Below, one piece after another: positions 52,271 through 63,209 of a stretch of DNA of 64,000 nt. The stretch is taken from the NCBI GenBank assembly GCA_946902985.2, contig OX336388.2, forward strand, positions 370,127,387-370,191,386. Direction: 5' to 3'. The notes under the pieces were generated by a model, which saw nothing but the letters and a program-made list of their open reading frames with translations, was not told the origin of the DNA and made no database searches. The stretch is from Meconema thalassinum. Taxonomy: Eukaryota; Arthropoda; Insecta; Orthoptera; Tettigoniidae. Numbering within the stretch: position 1 is the first letter of the stretch; each line of letters opens with the position of its first letter. Made by a program: the position numbers and the translations under genes.

Positions 52271-52673
52271 AGTGCGCGATGTGGGGTAAGGTAGGGGTGA
52301 ACATATTTTACTCTCCCTCAATCGTCTGTTCATGGTTTTTGTCAATCTCTGTATTTGCACTAGTGTTACGTGGAAGGAGATATAAATCAGAAAAATACTC
52401 GACTCTGTCTCACTCATGAGATCGTGGCCTATGCGCGCGATAAGCAAGCATTTAAGGATTAATACATTATGGATCAATGGCGTAAAGCGATTTACGGTGT
52501 TTATCACAGGAAAAACAAGAAGAGGTGGTGAGTTTAGTGATGAATACTTAAATATTGGTCTTTCTTTTCTATTAACGACATTCCCCCTACTTCTCCCAGT
52601 CCCTCACACTCTATATCGACATAAGGCCTTTCAATTGATTGGTGTACAGAGATATGCTAACTAGCCTATTTGA
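52271..52673. other. No recognised feature
   Basis: Spacer between the tandem array and the LINE. No motif is recognised. Confidence 0.4.
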
Positions 52674-54425
52674 TTATTAATAAGGAAACTAATATCCGAA
52701 GCGGAAGAAAACCCCTACAAGACTCTGAACGCAAGGAAACCGAAGTACTCTAGGAATATTCCTATTGAGAGATGGGAAGAGCATCTGACTGCCATTTTGC
52801 AAGACAGGGATATTCGGCCAACTGTTCAGTCCCCACCAAAACCAGTTTTCCTAATAAACTCTGAAAGGATCACTGAACAGGAGGTGATGACCACGATAAA
52901 GGATTTGAAGAATCATAAGGCGTGTGGTCTTGATCTTATTTACAACGAGCACCTAAAGATTGCATCGGCGGAACTAAGCGGCTGCCTAGCTGCACTGTTT
53001 AATGAGTGTCTAATGAAGGGGTCCATACCGGCCAGGTGGAGGACTTCCTTAGTAAAAATGCTCTATAAAGGTAAGGGAGACTGTGGGGATCCCAATTCAT
53101 ACAGAGGCATTGCCCTGGAATCAGTTCTTCTGAAACTCCTAAGCATTATTTTATGTAATCGTCTGTCTAAAATCATTGACGCTCAATTACCGGAGGAGCA
53201 ATTTGGCTTCAGAAAGGGAAGATCTGCCACGCAAGCCATAGCCTGTTTACAAACTAACATAGAGGAAGCCTTGTCACGGAAAAGGGGCAAACTGCATGCA
53301 GTATTCCTGGATTATGCCAAGGCCTTCGATACAATCAATAGGCAATTACTAGTGAGGAAGTTAGAAAACTTAATAGGTACAGAAAACTATTTGGTAAGGC
53401 TCGTTCGGTCGTTACTGAGTGAAAATTTCGTTGTCATTTCGGATGAAATCGCGAAATCGAAGGAAATACGACAGACAATAGGAGTTGTGCAAGGGGATCC
53501 CCTCAGCCCTATTCTTTTTATTATTGCCACGGCAGATGTTGTACAAGTATTACCCTCAAACGTGAAGTTATATATCTACGCAGATGACATGGTCCTAACG
53601 GCAACCAGTGAAGTGGCGCTGCAACAGGCTTTTAATAAAGTGACGGAGTGGGCGAAATCAAATGAACTTCAGTTGAATGAGAAGCAGACAGTTTCCATGT
53701 CTTTTCGGAAAGGAGGAAGAGGAGCAACAATTCTTTACGGAGATAAACCACTGGCGTGTGTGACACACTTCAACTATCTTGGGGTGACTTTTCAGATGCA
53801 TGGCAACGTTTTCTCAATCCACATCAAGGACAGATCAAACGCGGCTATAAAGGCCATGAGTGACATACGGCATCTCAGAACACTCTCCTTAAAGACTGCA
53901 ATGAAACTCTTCTGGCTGAAAATCGCCCCGATAATTACATATGGTCTGGAAAACATTTGGTCCCACCTAAAGTACAAGCATCTAGTGGAGTTAGAGAAGG
54001 TCAAGGCTGTCTACCTAAAGAAAGTCTTATGCCTCTCCCGATTTACTCTTTCTCGTTTGGTTTATGAACTCTCAAGTGAGCTCCCCTTTGTTGAAGAACT
54101 GAGACTGCAGATGCTTTTGCCAACAACACATGGTTTTGAGACACTAGTTCAGGAAATGAAGTCTAAGAAAGATAGCATCTGGCAAGAATTTTACGCGACT
54201 GATGCGATGACATCACGGGACTGGACAGAGAGCTCCTACGAGCTGAGGCACCTGGTAACGAGATTCTCGGTACATGGTTTCCACTTCAAAGTGTGTAATA
54301 ACAGAAGATTTCATCAGCCAGACTTAAATTGTGTATGTGCCCTATGTGGTAGAAGATGTGATCGATACCACGTGATGTGGTGTGGGCAGAGGAGGTTATC
54401 TCTGTCTCAGTTCTGTTCAAACTAG
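52674..54425 (+). CDS. LINE reverse transcriptase ORF, intact but 5'-truncated
   Basis: The frame is open from 52674 to TAG at 54423-54425, about 583 codons, with no internal stop. It starts KLISEAEENPYKTL inside the linker, so the endonuclease is lost. RT blocks: GDPNSYRGIALESVLLKLLS, EEQFGFRKGRSATQAI, VFLDYAKAFDTINRQLLVRK (motif A), GVVQGDPLSPILF (motif B), LYIYADDMVLTA (motif C at about 53571-53606) and HFNYLGVTF. The end has CALCGRRCDRYHVMWC, a zinc-knuckle-like group. All catalytic aspartates are present. The 3' side has AATAAA-like sequence and a (TTA)n end at 54465-54475. It is the youngest-looking LINE in the window, yet non-autonomous without its endonuclease. The clade is not assigned. 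Confidence 0.9.
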   Translation, partial: LLIRKLISEAEENPYKTLNARKPKYSRNIPIERWEEHLTAILQDRDIRPTVQSPPKPVFLINSERITEQEVMTTIKDLKNHKACGLDLIYNEHLKIASAELSGCLAALFNECLMKGSIPARWRTSLVKMLYKGKGDCGDPNSYRGIALESVLLKLLSIILCNRLSKIIDAQLPEEQFGFRKGRSATQAIACLQTNIEEALSRKRGKLHAVFLDYAKAFDTINRQLLVRKLENLIGTENYLVRLVRSLLSENFVVISDEIAKSKEIRQTIGVVQGDPLSPILFIIATADVVQVLPSNVKLYIYADDMVLTATSEVALQQAFNKVTEWAKSNELQLNEKQTVSMSFRKGGRGATILYGDKPLACVTHFNYLGVTFQMHGNVFSIHIKDRSNAAIKAMSDIRHLRTLSLKTAMKLFWLKIAPIITYGLENIWSHLKYKHLVELEKVKAVYLKKVLCLSRFTLSRLVYELSSELPFVEELRLQMLLPTTHGFETLVQEMKSKKDSIWQEFYATDAMTSRDWTESSYELRHLVTRFSVHGFHFKVCNNRRFHQPDLNCVCALCGRRCDRYHVMWCGQRRLSLSQFCSN

Positions 54426-54475
54426 TTGTAATTTCATACTGCATATTTTGTGCTTTAATAAATTTATTATTATTA

Positions 54476-55467
54476 ATTGAAAGACACCACTGGGTTGTGG
54501 CCATGGCTTCTGTAGTAAGGAGTAACAGAGATGCAAGAGTCATTTTAGAGCTCATACAAGGTGAGTAAAAAAAAACGCCAACCTTAAATATCTCATGAAG
54601 TGTGGAAGATAAAGACATTCTATGAGTACGCTGAAGTATGGAAATAAAGGGAGGATGATTGGACGTACAGAGTTTACTCTGACATAACGATAATTTCCTT
54701 TTTCTAAATAAAACGGTCCATATTTTATCCAATATCAGGACAGTTTTGATCAGCCATATGCAATGTTGTACTTGTTTCCAATGTACAATAGGACCTTTGG
54801 AATTAGTGTTAAGGATCATACAATTATACATTTTCAAACGTGGTGCGTATTTACGTTTCTATTTAGAGGCAAAAGTTTGGGTGGGCTAGCATGGTTCATT
54901 ATGTATTTCTACCGCGAGAACTCAAGCCGTGATCCCAACCTGCTGGCGTTATCGGCGTGTCGGATGGAGAGTACATGGAGGGCAGAGGGAGAACTGCAGT
55001 AGTTCACTGTTGTCAAAATGATTATTGTTGGAATAAAATAGGCTATGGTTATCGTTCAGCTCTTAACACAGTCACCGTTTGGATTTAGTTCACCACTAGA
55101 AGGCATATCTTCATTTATTTATTCTCTTTGCCTAAGAAACAATGTGAAGCTATCATGTCTTTTGGTTTTGTTTGTTATCCTTCATAAACACCTTCCGTAA
55201 TGAATGCAGCACCTGTACAGTCCACCAGAAGGTACATCAAGTCATAACAGTCCGGCTACATTGCTTGTATTGTCAAATTTACGGTGTAGTAGCTGGTAGC
55301 GGATTGACAATAATGCAACATTTGACGGCGCTCAATGAACTCTCTTCGTATTGGATTGTGATGAGATACGAGGTGTGAAAATGACTAGACTCGGTGCCAG
55401 TTTCCAACATTTTCTTTAGACTTTTCATGACTTCATGCAGGAATTTGTTTTTTTGTAAATTGCTTAA
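54476..55467. other. No recognised gene
   Basis: No conserved motif. AAAAAAAAACGCCAACCTT at about 54580 could be a transposon end but has no partner that I can see. Confidence 0.35.
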
Positions 55468-55740
55468 ATACGAGGGATGTTTTTATTTTCAAACTCCGAC
55501 GGGCTGTGGAAAAAATACACATTGACATAACATAATGATTTTATTACCAAAAGTTTTTTAGTTTCGTATTTATTTTTCAACATAATTACCACAACGATTG
55601 AGACATTTATCATATCGTGACATAAGATTTCCGATACCCTCTGCGAAGTAATCTGCCACCAGTGAGGTACGGTACGACAGGACATTGTTGTTGAAGCGTT
55701 GTCCGTCCAACCACTTCAAGCGGTCTCTGGGAATTGAGCT
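55468..55740 (-). pseudogene. Mariner (SETMAR-like) transposase, 3' end
   Basis: Minus-strand reading gives RFNNNVLSYRTSLVADYFAE, then GIGNLMSRYDKCLNRCGNYV and EK before a stop. This is the mariner C-terminus YDKCLNxxGxYVEK. The element ends with CGAGGGATGTTTTTATTTTC at 55471 (plus strand), a mariner-type terminal repeat. No catalytic domain precedes it. Upstream sequence is Tc1-type instead. Confidence 0.8.
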
Positions 55741-55749
55741 AATCTTCTC

Positions 55750-56103
55750 TTAGTCTATTACGGACTGTCTGTGTACTGACGCATTAATTAGCTCACCTTG
55801 TAGGTTCCTAGCTGTACTGCGGCGATTTCAGAAGGCCTGTAAACGAAGAAGTCGATCTTCAGCTGGCGTTGTTTTCCGTTTCCTCCCTGAACTATGTCGG
55901 CGTTTAACAGTGTGAAGCTCTTGATAGATGATTGGTTGAGAAACACTTTGAACTGCTCTGCCACGTAACGCTGATTGTGAGTGCGTCCTTCCTGCAAGAG
56001 GGTCACTGAACGCATGACTTCCCATGTCTTGTCCTCTAATCTGCCTGTGCTGATTACCAATACGACAGCTCACACAACACTGACAGACCATGCCGTACGT
56101 CAC
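55750..56103 (-). pseudogene. Tc1-family transposase, N-terminal DNA-binding region
   Basis: Minus-strand frames combine to LLQEGRTHNQRYVAEQF, then RRHSSGRKRKTTPAEDRLLR and LQAF, then NRRSTARNLQGELINASVHR. These are the paired HTH and GRKR-like linker of Tc1 transposases. A frameshift lies between YVAEQF and the RRH segment. The junction with the mariner 3' end near 55740 makes a chimera of two different transposons. It is probably the same subfamily as the catalytic relic at 2556-3166. Confidence 0.75.
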
Positions 56104-57048
56104 AAACCACTGATGATTGGGGTGAGGTCAGAACGATAACTGCAACGACTGGAAGGTTATGTCCTTGACTTCAATATTCCACCACATTAATGTCACCAAG
56201 GGATAACCAAACAACCTTGTAGAGTACCATGGATGTGAACAGCATGTGTGTACGCTAGCTCATACCAAAGTAGAGATACATTGTTCCTTTTTTTTGTCTG
56301 CAGTGAATTTCTATTGTGAAAAATAATTCATATTTCAAAGAGGAACTGATTGACTGATAAATTAGACACTGAGCTTAATGTTCGATTCTTCCCAATTGAA
56401 AGGTTTTATATTTACTGTGGTTGCTATAATGTTAAATTAACATTTCCGCTCTGATATTGTAGAATATCGCGTTTAGTCGTAATAAAATTGAACACGTGTG
56501 GAGAGAATGCAGTCACAATCAACAATTCTGACTCGCCAACATTCAAGCGGCAAAGAGAAACACTCCAAAGAATACCAAACGCTCTCCCCACTGATGATCC
56601 ACATTTATAGCTCCACAGATCATGTAACAGCAATCGCACCTCATTGTTTCTTATTTTCCTTTCGCAACTGGAAAATTGTTTTGAAACCACTGATGTGTTT
56701 AAATGTTAGATTCTAAAAATGGTGGACATTTACGAATTTTAAGAAATTCCTTCCGGACCCCAGACAGACGTTTGAATTTGTAGGGCTTGCCCGGAATTTT
56801 CCGGACGTCTGGTACCCCTATCTTATTGACCAGAGTATGGTCTAGTGCTCTAGGCATTGGGTAACGGTCAGAAAGTAAGAGAGAAAGATTCGTAGGAGGC
56901 CTAGTTGGTTAATTGTTGTGTGAAAAGGAAATACCAAATGTATTAACCCTTTATAGCGCAGCATGTTATTGAAAATAATTTATTTGTATTTATTTTAACA
57001 TCTTATTGTTAATATTTATTTTGATCATTGAAATTGTCATATTATTTT
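56104..57048. other. No recognised gene
   Basis: A+T-rich sequence without recognisable motifs. Confidence 0.35.
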
Positions 57049-58591
57049 TAGCCTACTTTCGATTTTTGCAAAACATGAAAGTAGACTAATGAGATCACTA
57101 CAGGGCCAAAAATTGTGTGTCTGTCTGTGTGTGTGTGTGTGTGTGTGTGTGAGTGTGTGAGTGTGTGTACTCTGAATGTATGTCCCCCCATATCAATTCG
57201 AACACGGTGAATCCGAATTGAACGACATTTGGTACAGAGTTAGCACTGGCAAAGGGCACCTCAGTGTCATGTTTTATATCGCCGCCATCTTGACGTAAAC
57301 GTAATGGCGGCCACTCAAATGTTCAAAGCTTAAATCAAATTACGACCAACCTATTCATCTGATCTCTACCAAATTTTGTAACATTATACCTCTAAGTATG
57401 AAGAATCCTTTGACCAAACTACAAGGTCATCTGCATAATAATTTGCGGATGGTGGCCATATCTGTGTGCAAATCGATTCCCCCTATCTTTTCAAACACGG
57501 TGAAAACAAATTGAACGAAATTTGGTACAGAGGTAGCACTAGCAAAGGGCACCTCAGTGTCATGCTTTATATCTCTGCCATCTTGACGGAAGCGTAACGG
57601 CGGCCACCCAAATATTCAAAGCTTAAATCAAATTACGACCAACCTATTTATCTGATCTCTACCAAATTTTGTAACATTATACCTTTATGTATGAGGAATC
57701 TTTTGAGCAAACTGCGAGGTCATCTGCCCAATAATTTGCGGATGGCGGCCATGTTTGCGTGCAAATTGATTCCCCCTATCTTTTCAAACACGGTGAATCC
57801 GAATTGAACGAAATATGGTACAGAGGAAATACTAGCAAAGGGTATCTCAGTGTCATGTTTTATATCGCCGCCATCTTGACGAAAACGTAATGGCGGTCGC
57901 CCAAATGTTAAAGCTTAAATAATATTACGACCAACCTAATCATCTGATCTCTACCAAATTTTGCAACCTTATACCTTTATGTATGAAGAATCTTTTGACC
58001 AAACTACGAGGTCATCTGCCCAATAATTTGCGGATGGCGGCTATGTATGTGTGCCAATCGATTCCCCCTATCTATTCAAACACGGTGAAACCGAATTGAA
58101 CGAAATTTGGTACAGAGGTAGCACAAGCAAAGAGCACGTCAGTGTCTTGTTTTATATCGCCGCAATCTTGACGGAAACGTAATGACGGCCACCCAAATGT
58201 TCAAAGCTTAAATAAAATTACGACCAACCTTTTTATCTGATCTCTACCAAATTTTGTAACATAATACCTTTATGTATGAAGAATCTTTTGACCAAACTAC
58301 TAGGTCATCTGCCCAATAATTTTCGGCTGGCGGCCATGTATGTGTGCCAATCGATTCCCCCTATCTATTCAAACACGGTGAAACCGAATTGAACGAATTT
58401 TGGTACAGAGGTAACACTAGCAAAGGGCACCTCATATTCATGTTTAATATCCGTGTAGTAGGCTACGTTGTATTGCAACAAGCTACTACAACCAACATTC
58501 AATTATCCTCCTTGGAAAGGACAAAGAGTTATAACAATACCCATGCATTTAGGAGATAGTAGGCTATATGTTATTTACTGAACATCTTGTT
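57049..58591 (+). mobile_element. HINE family H2, copy D, with internal 293-bp tandem repeats
   Basis: It starts TTAGCCTACTTTCGATTTTT and ends ATGTTATTTACTGAACATC then TTGTT, which are H2 ends in forward orientation. Instead of the SINE and tRNA-like parts of copies A-C it has four full and one partial head-to-tail copies of a 293-bp unit. The unit is marked by CCATCTTGACG (or its variant) at 57285, 57578, 57871 and 58163. A-C carry a single such unit. A (TG)n run lies at about 57115-57170. Confidence 0.9.
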
Positions 58592-58749
58592 TGAATCTCA
58601 AAATTATGACTATATAATTTCGAATATTATAATTATAGTTTATTTGCGTTTACTTATTTTTAATGTTACAAGCATATTTATTTTTAATTCTAATTTTTAT
58701 TGTCATATATTATTTTGTCACTCTTTAATTTTAATTGTTATCATTCAAA
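58592..58749. other. Spacer between two opposed H2 elements
   Basis: A+T-rich 158-bp spacer. The hairpin ends of copies D and C face each other across it. Confidence 0.6.
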
Positions 58750-58921
58750 AACAAGATGTTCAGTAAAGAACATATAGCCTATTTTCTCCTAAATGTATGA
58801 GTATAGTTATAACTCGTTGTTATTATTAAAGAGTATAATAGAACTATTCTTTGTTGAAGACCTTAGAAACGATTTACCTCTACCAAACGCCACAACCTAG
58901 ATAAAAACTGCTACCATCATT

Positions 58922-58956
<35 letters not shown>

Positions 58957-58995
58957 AGAAGTATATCAAGAATGTTATGGATCTGGAGACATAAT

Positions 58996-59218
58996 CGACC
59001 GGACTGGCTGCGTGGCTCAGCGGTAACGTTTTCGCTTGCTGGGCCCTAGGTTGCAGGTTCGTATCCTGGCGCAGTCAGCTGGCATTTGAGAGTGCACAAA
59101 TGCGAGGGAGCCGTGTCAGTACATTTACTGGCACGTTAAAGATCCCCTTCGGGCCAAAATTCCGGCACCCCGGCGTCTCTAAAAGCAGCAGTAGTTAAAA
59201 GGGATGTAAAACCAATAA

Positions 59219-59271
<53 letters not shown>
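58996..59271 (+). repeat. SINE family 2 inside H2 copy C
   Basis: The head GGCTGCGTGGCTCAGCGGTA and B box GGTTCGTATCC end in GGGATGTAAAACCAATAACA and (ATT)n to 59271. It lies 246 bp from the left H2 end; the extra bases are the GAAA repeat. Confidence 0.9.
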
Positions 59272-59272
<1 letters not shown>

Positions 59273-59363
59273 ATATACCACCTGCCGTGGGCCACATCCA
59301 ATTTTGAGTTGAGGCATGTCTTTACACGTCTGGTTGTGCATGGATTTCACAACCCTAATTGAA

Positions 59364-59505
59364 AAAAAAGGAAGGAAGATTGTATTTTTACGTGACCGTG
59401 AATCTTGTGATTATGAGCCACGGGACCTCCTTTTTACGTGGAATCTGAACCACAGGACATGGCATTTCACTTCGAAAATCTCACATGCATTGACCGGGAA
59501 TCGAA
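59364..59505 (-). repeat. Short retroposon-like insertion with 13-bp TSD
   Basis: AACCCTAATTGAA flanks it at 59351-59363 and 59506-59518. Copies A and B have the site once, uninterrupted. On the minus strand it starts TTCGATTCCCGGTCAATGC, B-box-like, and ends in a pyrimidine/T-rich TTCCTTCCTTTTT. It may be a 5'-truncated SINE. Confidence 0.8.
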
Positions 59506-60113
59506 AACCCTAATTGAATTAACAAATCTTTCCATGACCCTACAGAGACGTGTGTATACAAACTATGTGGATATTTTCGATTGCTATTTGCCTGAAATAA
59601 AAGTAGTAATTAATAACCTGAACTAACACCAACGGCTTGAATTCAGTTACTATGTGAAATCGTTTTGTTCTTTACTTCAAATAACATTTTCAAGTAACGC
59701 AAAATAGGCTGTTACAAACCCTTTAAAATAAAAAGTAAAAATGTATCGTAGTATCATCTTGTCGTTCTTCAAATTCGATGCGCATAGAATGCCAATGGTA
59801 TAGTAATCAATGGAGCCCCACGTAGACTAGTCGTGACATCTAGTGGTGAAATATCGAACAATATAATCCTAACAGAGCGAGTGCATTCTAGCGGCCAGAA
59901 GAAGAAACTTTTCAATAAAATCTGGAAGTTAATAAGTAGGTCGGCGTGCAGTTACCTTTTTGGCAGCTAGATGTCTCGAGTAAATCTGCTGGCGAATTAT
60001 GTTTTAATTAAATATATATTTTACACCTTAATATGCACAATATAACGCTTAATTTTAAATCATCTGAGTCATTACAAAACAATAAACATATAACATTTCA
60101 AGCAGAAAACCTA

Positions 60114-60180
60114 GCTCTGATCGGGTTTGAACCATAGGCATTTGAGCGATAGGCTAACGCTCTACACTGAGCTAATTGTG
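60114..60180 (-). repeat. tRNA-like segment inside H2 copy C
   Basis: It is the same as at 47029-47096 but with one base missing in the A-box region (CTCTACACTGAGC on the plus strand). Confidence 0.6.
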
Positions 60181-61124
60181 TCAACGAATATCGTTCTATA
60201 TAAAATGACTTACATAGAACTTGTTAGCAAATAATGATTTATACTAAACTTTTCATCACTGGAGTATATTATTTATATATATAGCATTTCATACAAAGTT
60301 TATTTATTTTGTATCAGTACGCTATATTGCATGCAATACTCAAATTAGTGAAATATAAGTCAGGCACAAGATATCCGCTGCCATCTTGTCATATTACTGA
60401 ATCGGCTCAGCTTTTTAAAATCACGTCTGCACTATAGTATTACAAAATAAACTTTTAATTTCGAACGTGCCTCTTCCTTTAGAACAGTTAAAACGATTCT
60501 CGGCTCGATAATCGGAACTGGTGGGTCCCATGATATGGATTATAAAGTTTGCATAATTCGCACGGCCGCCATCCTGAAATGGTATGGCGGACGACCTTGT
60601 AGTTTGGTCACAAGACGCATCATCTACGAAGGTATGTTGTTACCAAATTTGGTAGAGATCGGATGATTTGGTTAGTCGTTATTTGATTTTACGTTTTGAA
60701 CGTTTGAGTGGCCGCCATTCAGTTTTAGTAAAGATGGCGGCGATATAAAACATGACACTGAGGTGTCCTTTGCTAGTGCTACCTTTGTACCAAATTTCGT
60801 TCAATTCGCATTCACCGTGTTCGAATTGATACGGGGGGGGGACAGACATTCAGAGTACACACACTCACACACACGCAGACAGACACACACACACACAGAG
60901 ACTCACACACACACACACATACACACACACACACACAAACAGACTCACACACACACATACACACACACAGACAGACACACTTGTTTCGCCCTGTGTTGAT
61001 GTCATAAGTCTACTTTCATTTTTTGCAAAAATCGAAAGTAGGCTAATAATTTAATCAAGCACCTTAGATCTAATATTTTGTTTCCTATTAACACTTCCAA
61101 AAAAAGACTCAACTATCCGTATTT

Positions 61125-62573
61125 TTAGCCTACTTTTCACATTTTGCAAAAATGACGAAAAAGTAGACTTAAGAGATCGATCCGGGCAAATGTGTGTCTG
61201 TCTGTCTGTCTGTCTGTCTGTCCTTCTGTCTGTCCTTCTGTCTGTCTGGCTGGCTGTGTGTGTGTCGCCCCCCTATCAACTACTAAACGGCTGCAGCAAT
61301 CGAAACAAAATTAGGTAGGAGTAAAGATCTATACCGGAATATCTCAATGCCGCATTTGAAAATGATGTCAGTGCTACCAACTGCAGAAAAATCGAAATTG
61401 AAATTTGAGCTCCATGTTGGATATCTTGGAATGTATGAATGGGAACTATTTCAAAATTGGCACACGTATAGATAATTTTATGTCAGTTTAATTTCCATCA
61501 GGCAATACATGGCAGTGTTGCCAAAATGATTATAAGCCTGCTGATAGGTCTAATTTTTAAATGCATATAATTTCTACACTATCAATTGAAATTCAACCAA
61601 ATCTCGTATGTGCTATGTGTACATAAACAGATATAACTGATCGTATTCTTAAGAGCCACCAGGGCTGCCAATTGTTAATAAGTGCTCACAATTTTTTTAA
61701 ATCCAAAAACCAATATATCAGAAAGTATGCAAGCCGACAGCTTTATACTATGCACACGTATTGTACCTGACATTTTATATTAATCTGGAGTAACTTATAT
61801 ACGTCAATGCTACCAACATGATTCTAAGCCTGCTGACAGGTCCACATTTAAATACATGTAACTTCTATACTTTCAATTGGATTTCAAACAAATTTCGCAT
61901 GTGCTATGTGTACCATAAAAGATATGACTATGCGTATTCGTAAGAGCAACCAGGGCTGCCAACTGTTAATAAAGGCTGTCTCTATTTTTGTTACTCTAAT
62001 AGCAATATATCAGAAAGTATGCAACCCAATAGCCCTGAACGTTGCACACGTATAGTACCTGGCATTCTAGATTAGTTTGGAGTAACAAATATACGTCAGT
62101 GCTGCCAACATGATTCTAAGCCTGCTGATAGGTCCAATTTTAAAATGCATGCAACTTCAATACTAACTAATGGATTTCATTGAAAATTGACACAACAATA
62201 GGTCATATTATTTCAGATTATTTCTGACCAATACATGCATGACATTGTTGCCAACATGATTTTACGCGCGCTGTTAGATCCAATGTTCAACTGCATGTAA
62301 CGGCCATGCTATCCATAGGACTTCAACCAAATTTTGCATTCTGTACCCTAACAGATGGAACTAAGAATATATTCAGTCACCAGGGCTGCCAACTCTAGTG
62401 CTCTATTAGGCTACATTATGCCAGGTATACAGTATTTCGAAATAATTAGAAATGTCGATATTACCAACTTAATTTCGTCATTATTCTAGATAGATCCATA
62501 TAGATTAATCATTTTCATGAATCTTAAATTAAAAGAAAAGTAGGCTGTATTGTTCGTCACGGAACTTCTTGTT
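61125..62573 (+). mobile_element. HINE family H1, longest uninterrupted copy
   Basis: It runs from TTAGCCTACTTTTCACATTT to AGTTCG-like hairpin GTTCGTCACGGAAC and TTCTTGTT. It begins with CTGT repeats (61195-61260) and contains a repeated phrase, CAGGGCTGCCAACTGTTAAT and variants, several times. The phrase recurs about every 300 bp, suggesting an ancient internal duplication. It is oriented opposite to the 14104 copy. Confidence 0.85.
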
Positions 62574-62609
62574 TACAATATAAATTGTCCGTATAGTAAG
62601 TGGTAAATA

Positions 62610-63157
62610 CAGGGTGTATCTTAATTATACAGACAAAACATCAGGGACGCTCTGCGTGTTATGTAAAAGACGATGCCGCAATCGGATTGGCGGAGAAAAT
62701 TTTTCCCTCAGAGAAAATGAGGTTACTTTGTTACTTCCGGGCGCGCGATTCAAATCTACGAACTCGCCGTAATTGCTGAGCTAGAGAGCAAGCCGCTGGC
62801 CACCGCTGTGCTTCAAGCAAGGGAAGGGAGTGTGATAGAAGGTGACAGAGATATGCTGGCGGGCATGCGCAAGTTTCCTCGATCGCCTCGGCTTGCCGCA
62901 TGCCCGCCAACATATCTCTGTCTCCTTCTATCACACTCCCTTCCCTTGCATGAAGCACAGCAGTGGCCAGCGGCTTGCTGCCTGGCTCAGCAAATACGGC
63001 GAGTTCGTAGATTTGAATCGCGCGCCCGGAAGTAACAAAGTAACCTCGTTTTCTCGGAGGAAAACATTTTCTCCGCCAATCCGATTTGGCATCGTCTTTT
63101 ACATAACACGCAGATCGTCCCTGATTTTTTTTGTCGGTATAATTAAGATACATCCTG
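62610..63157. mobile_element. 548-bp fold-back MITE with TA target duplication
   Basis: The two halves are inverted copies of each other almost end to end. CAGGGTGTATCTTAATTATA at 62610 is mirrored by TATAATTAAGATACATCCTG ending at 63157. CTTCCGGGCGCGCGATTCAA is mirrored at about 63010-63030. The arms are about 260 bp with only a short centre (about 62870-62897). TA flanks both ends (62608-62609, 63158-63159), pointing to a Tc1/mariner-type transposase in trans. The open frames on both strands come from the palindrome. Confidence 0.95.
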
Positions 63158-63209
63158 TACACTGGCCACTGACCTATAAAGGGTTAAAATACGGGGTCTC
63201 TTGTGGCAA

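Larger units (their letters stand above)
58750..61046 (-). mobile_element. HINE family H2, copy C
   Basis: Collinear with copies A and B: AACAAGATGTTC hairpin end, GAAA repeats (58925-58952, longer than in A and B), SINE family 2 at 58996, tRNA-like patch at 60114, GGCGGC unit, (CA)n at 60850-60975 and GTAGGCTAA end. It has one extra 142-bp insertion at 59364-59505. Confidence 0.85.
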
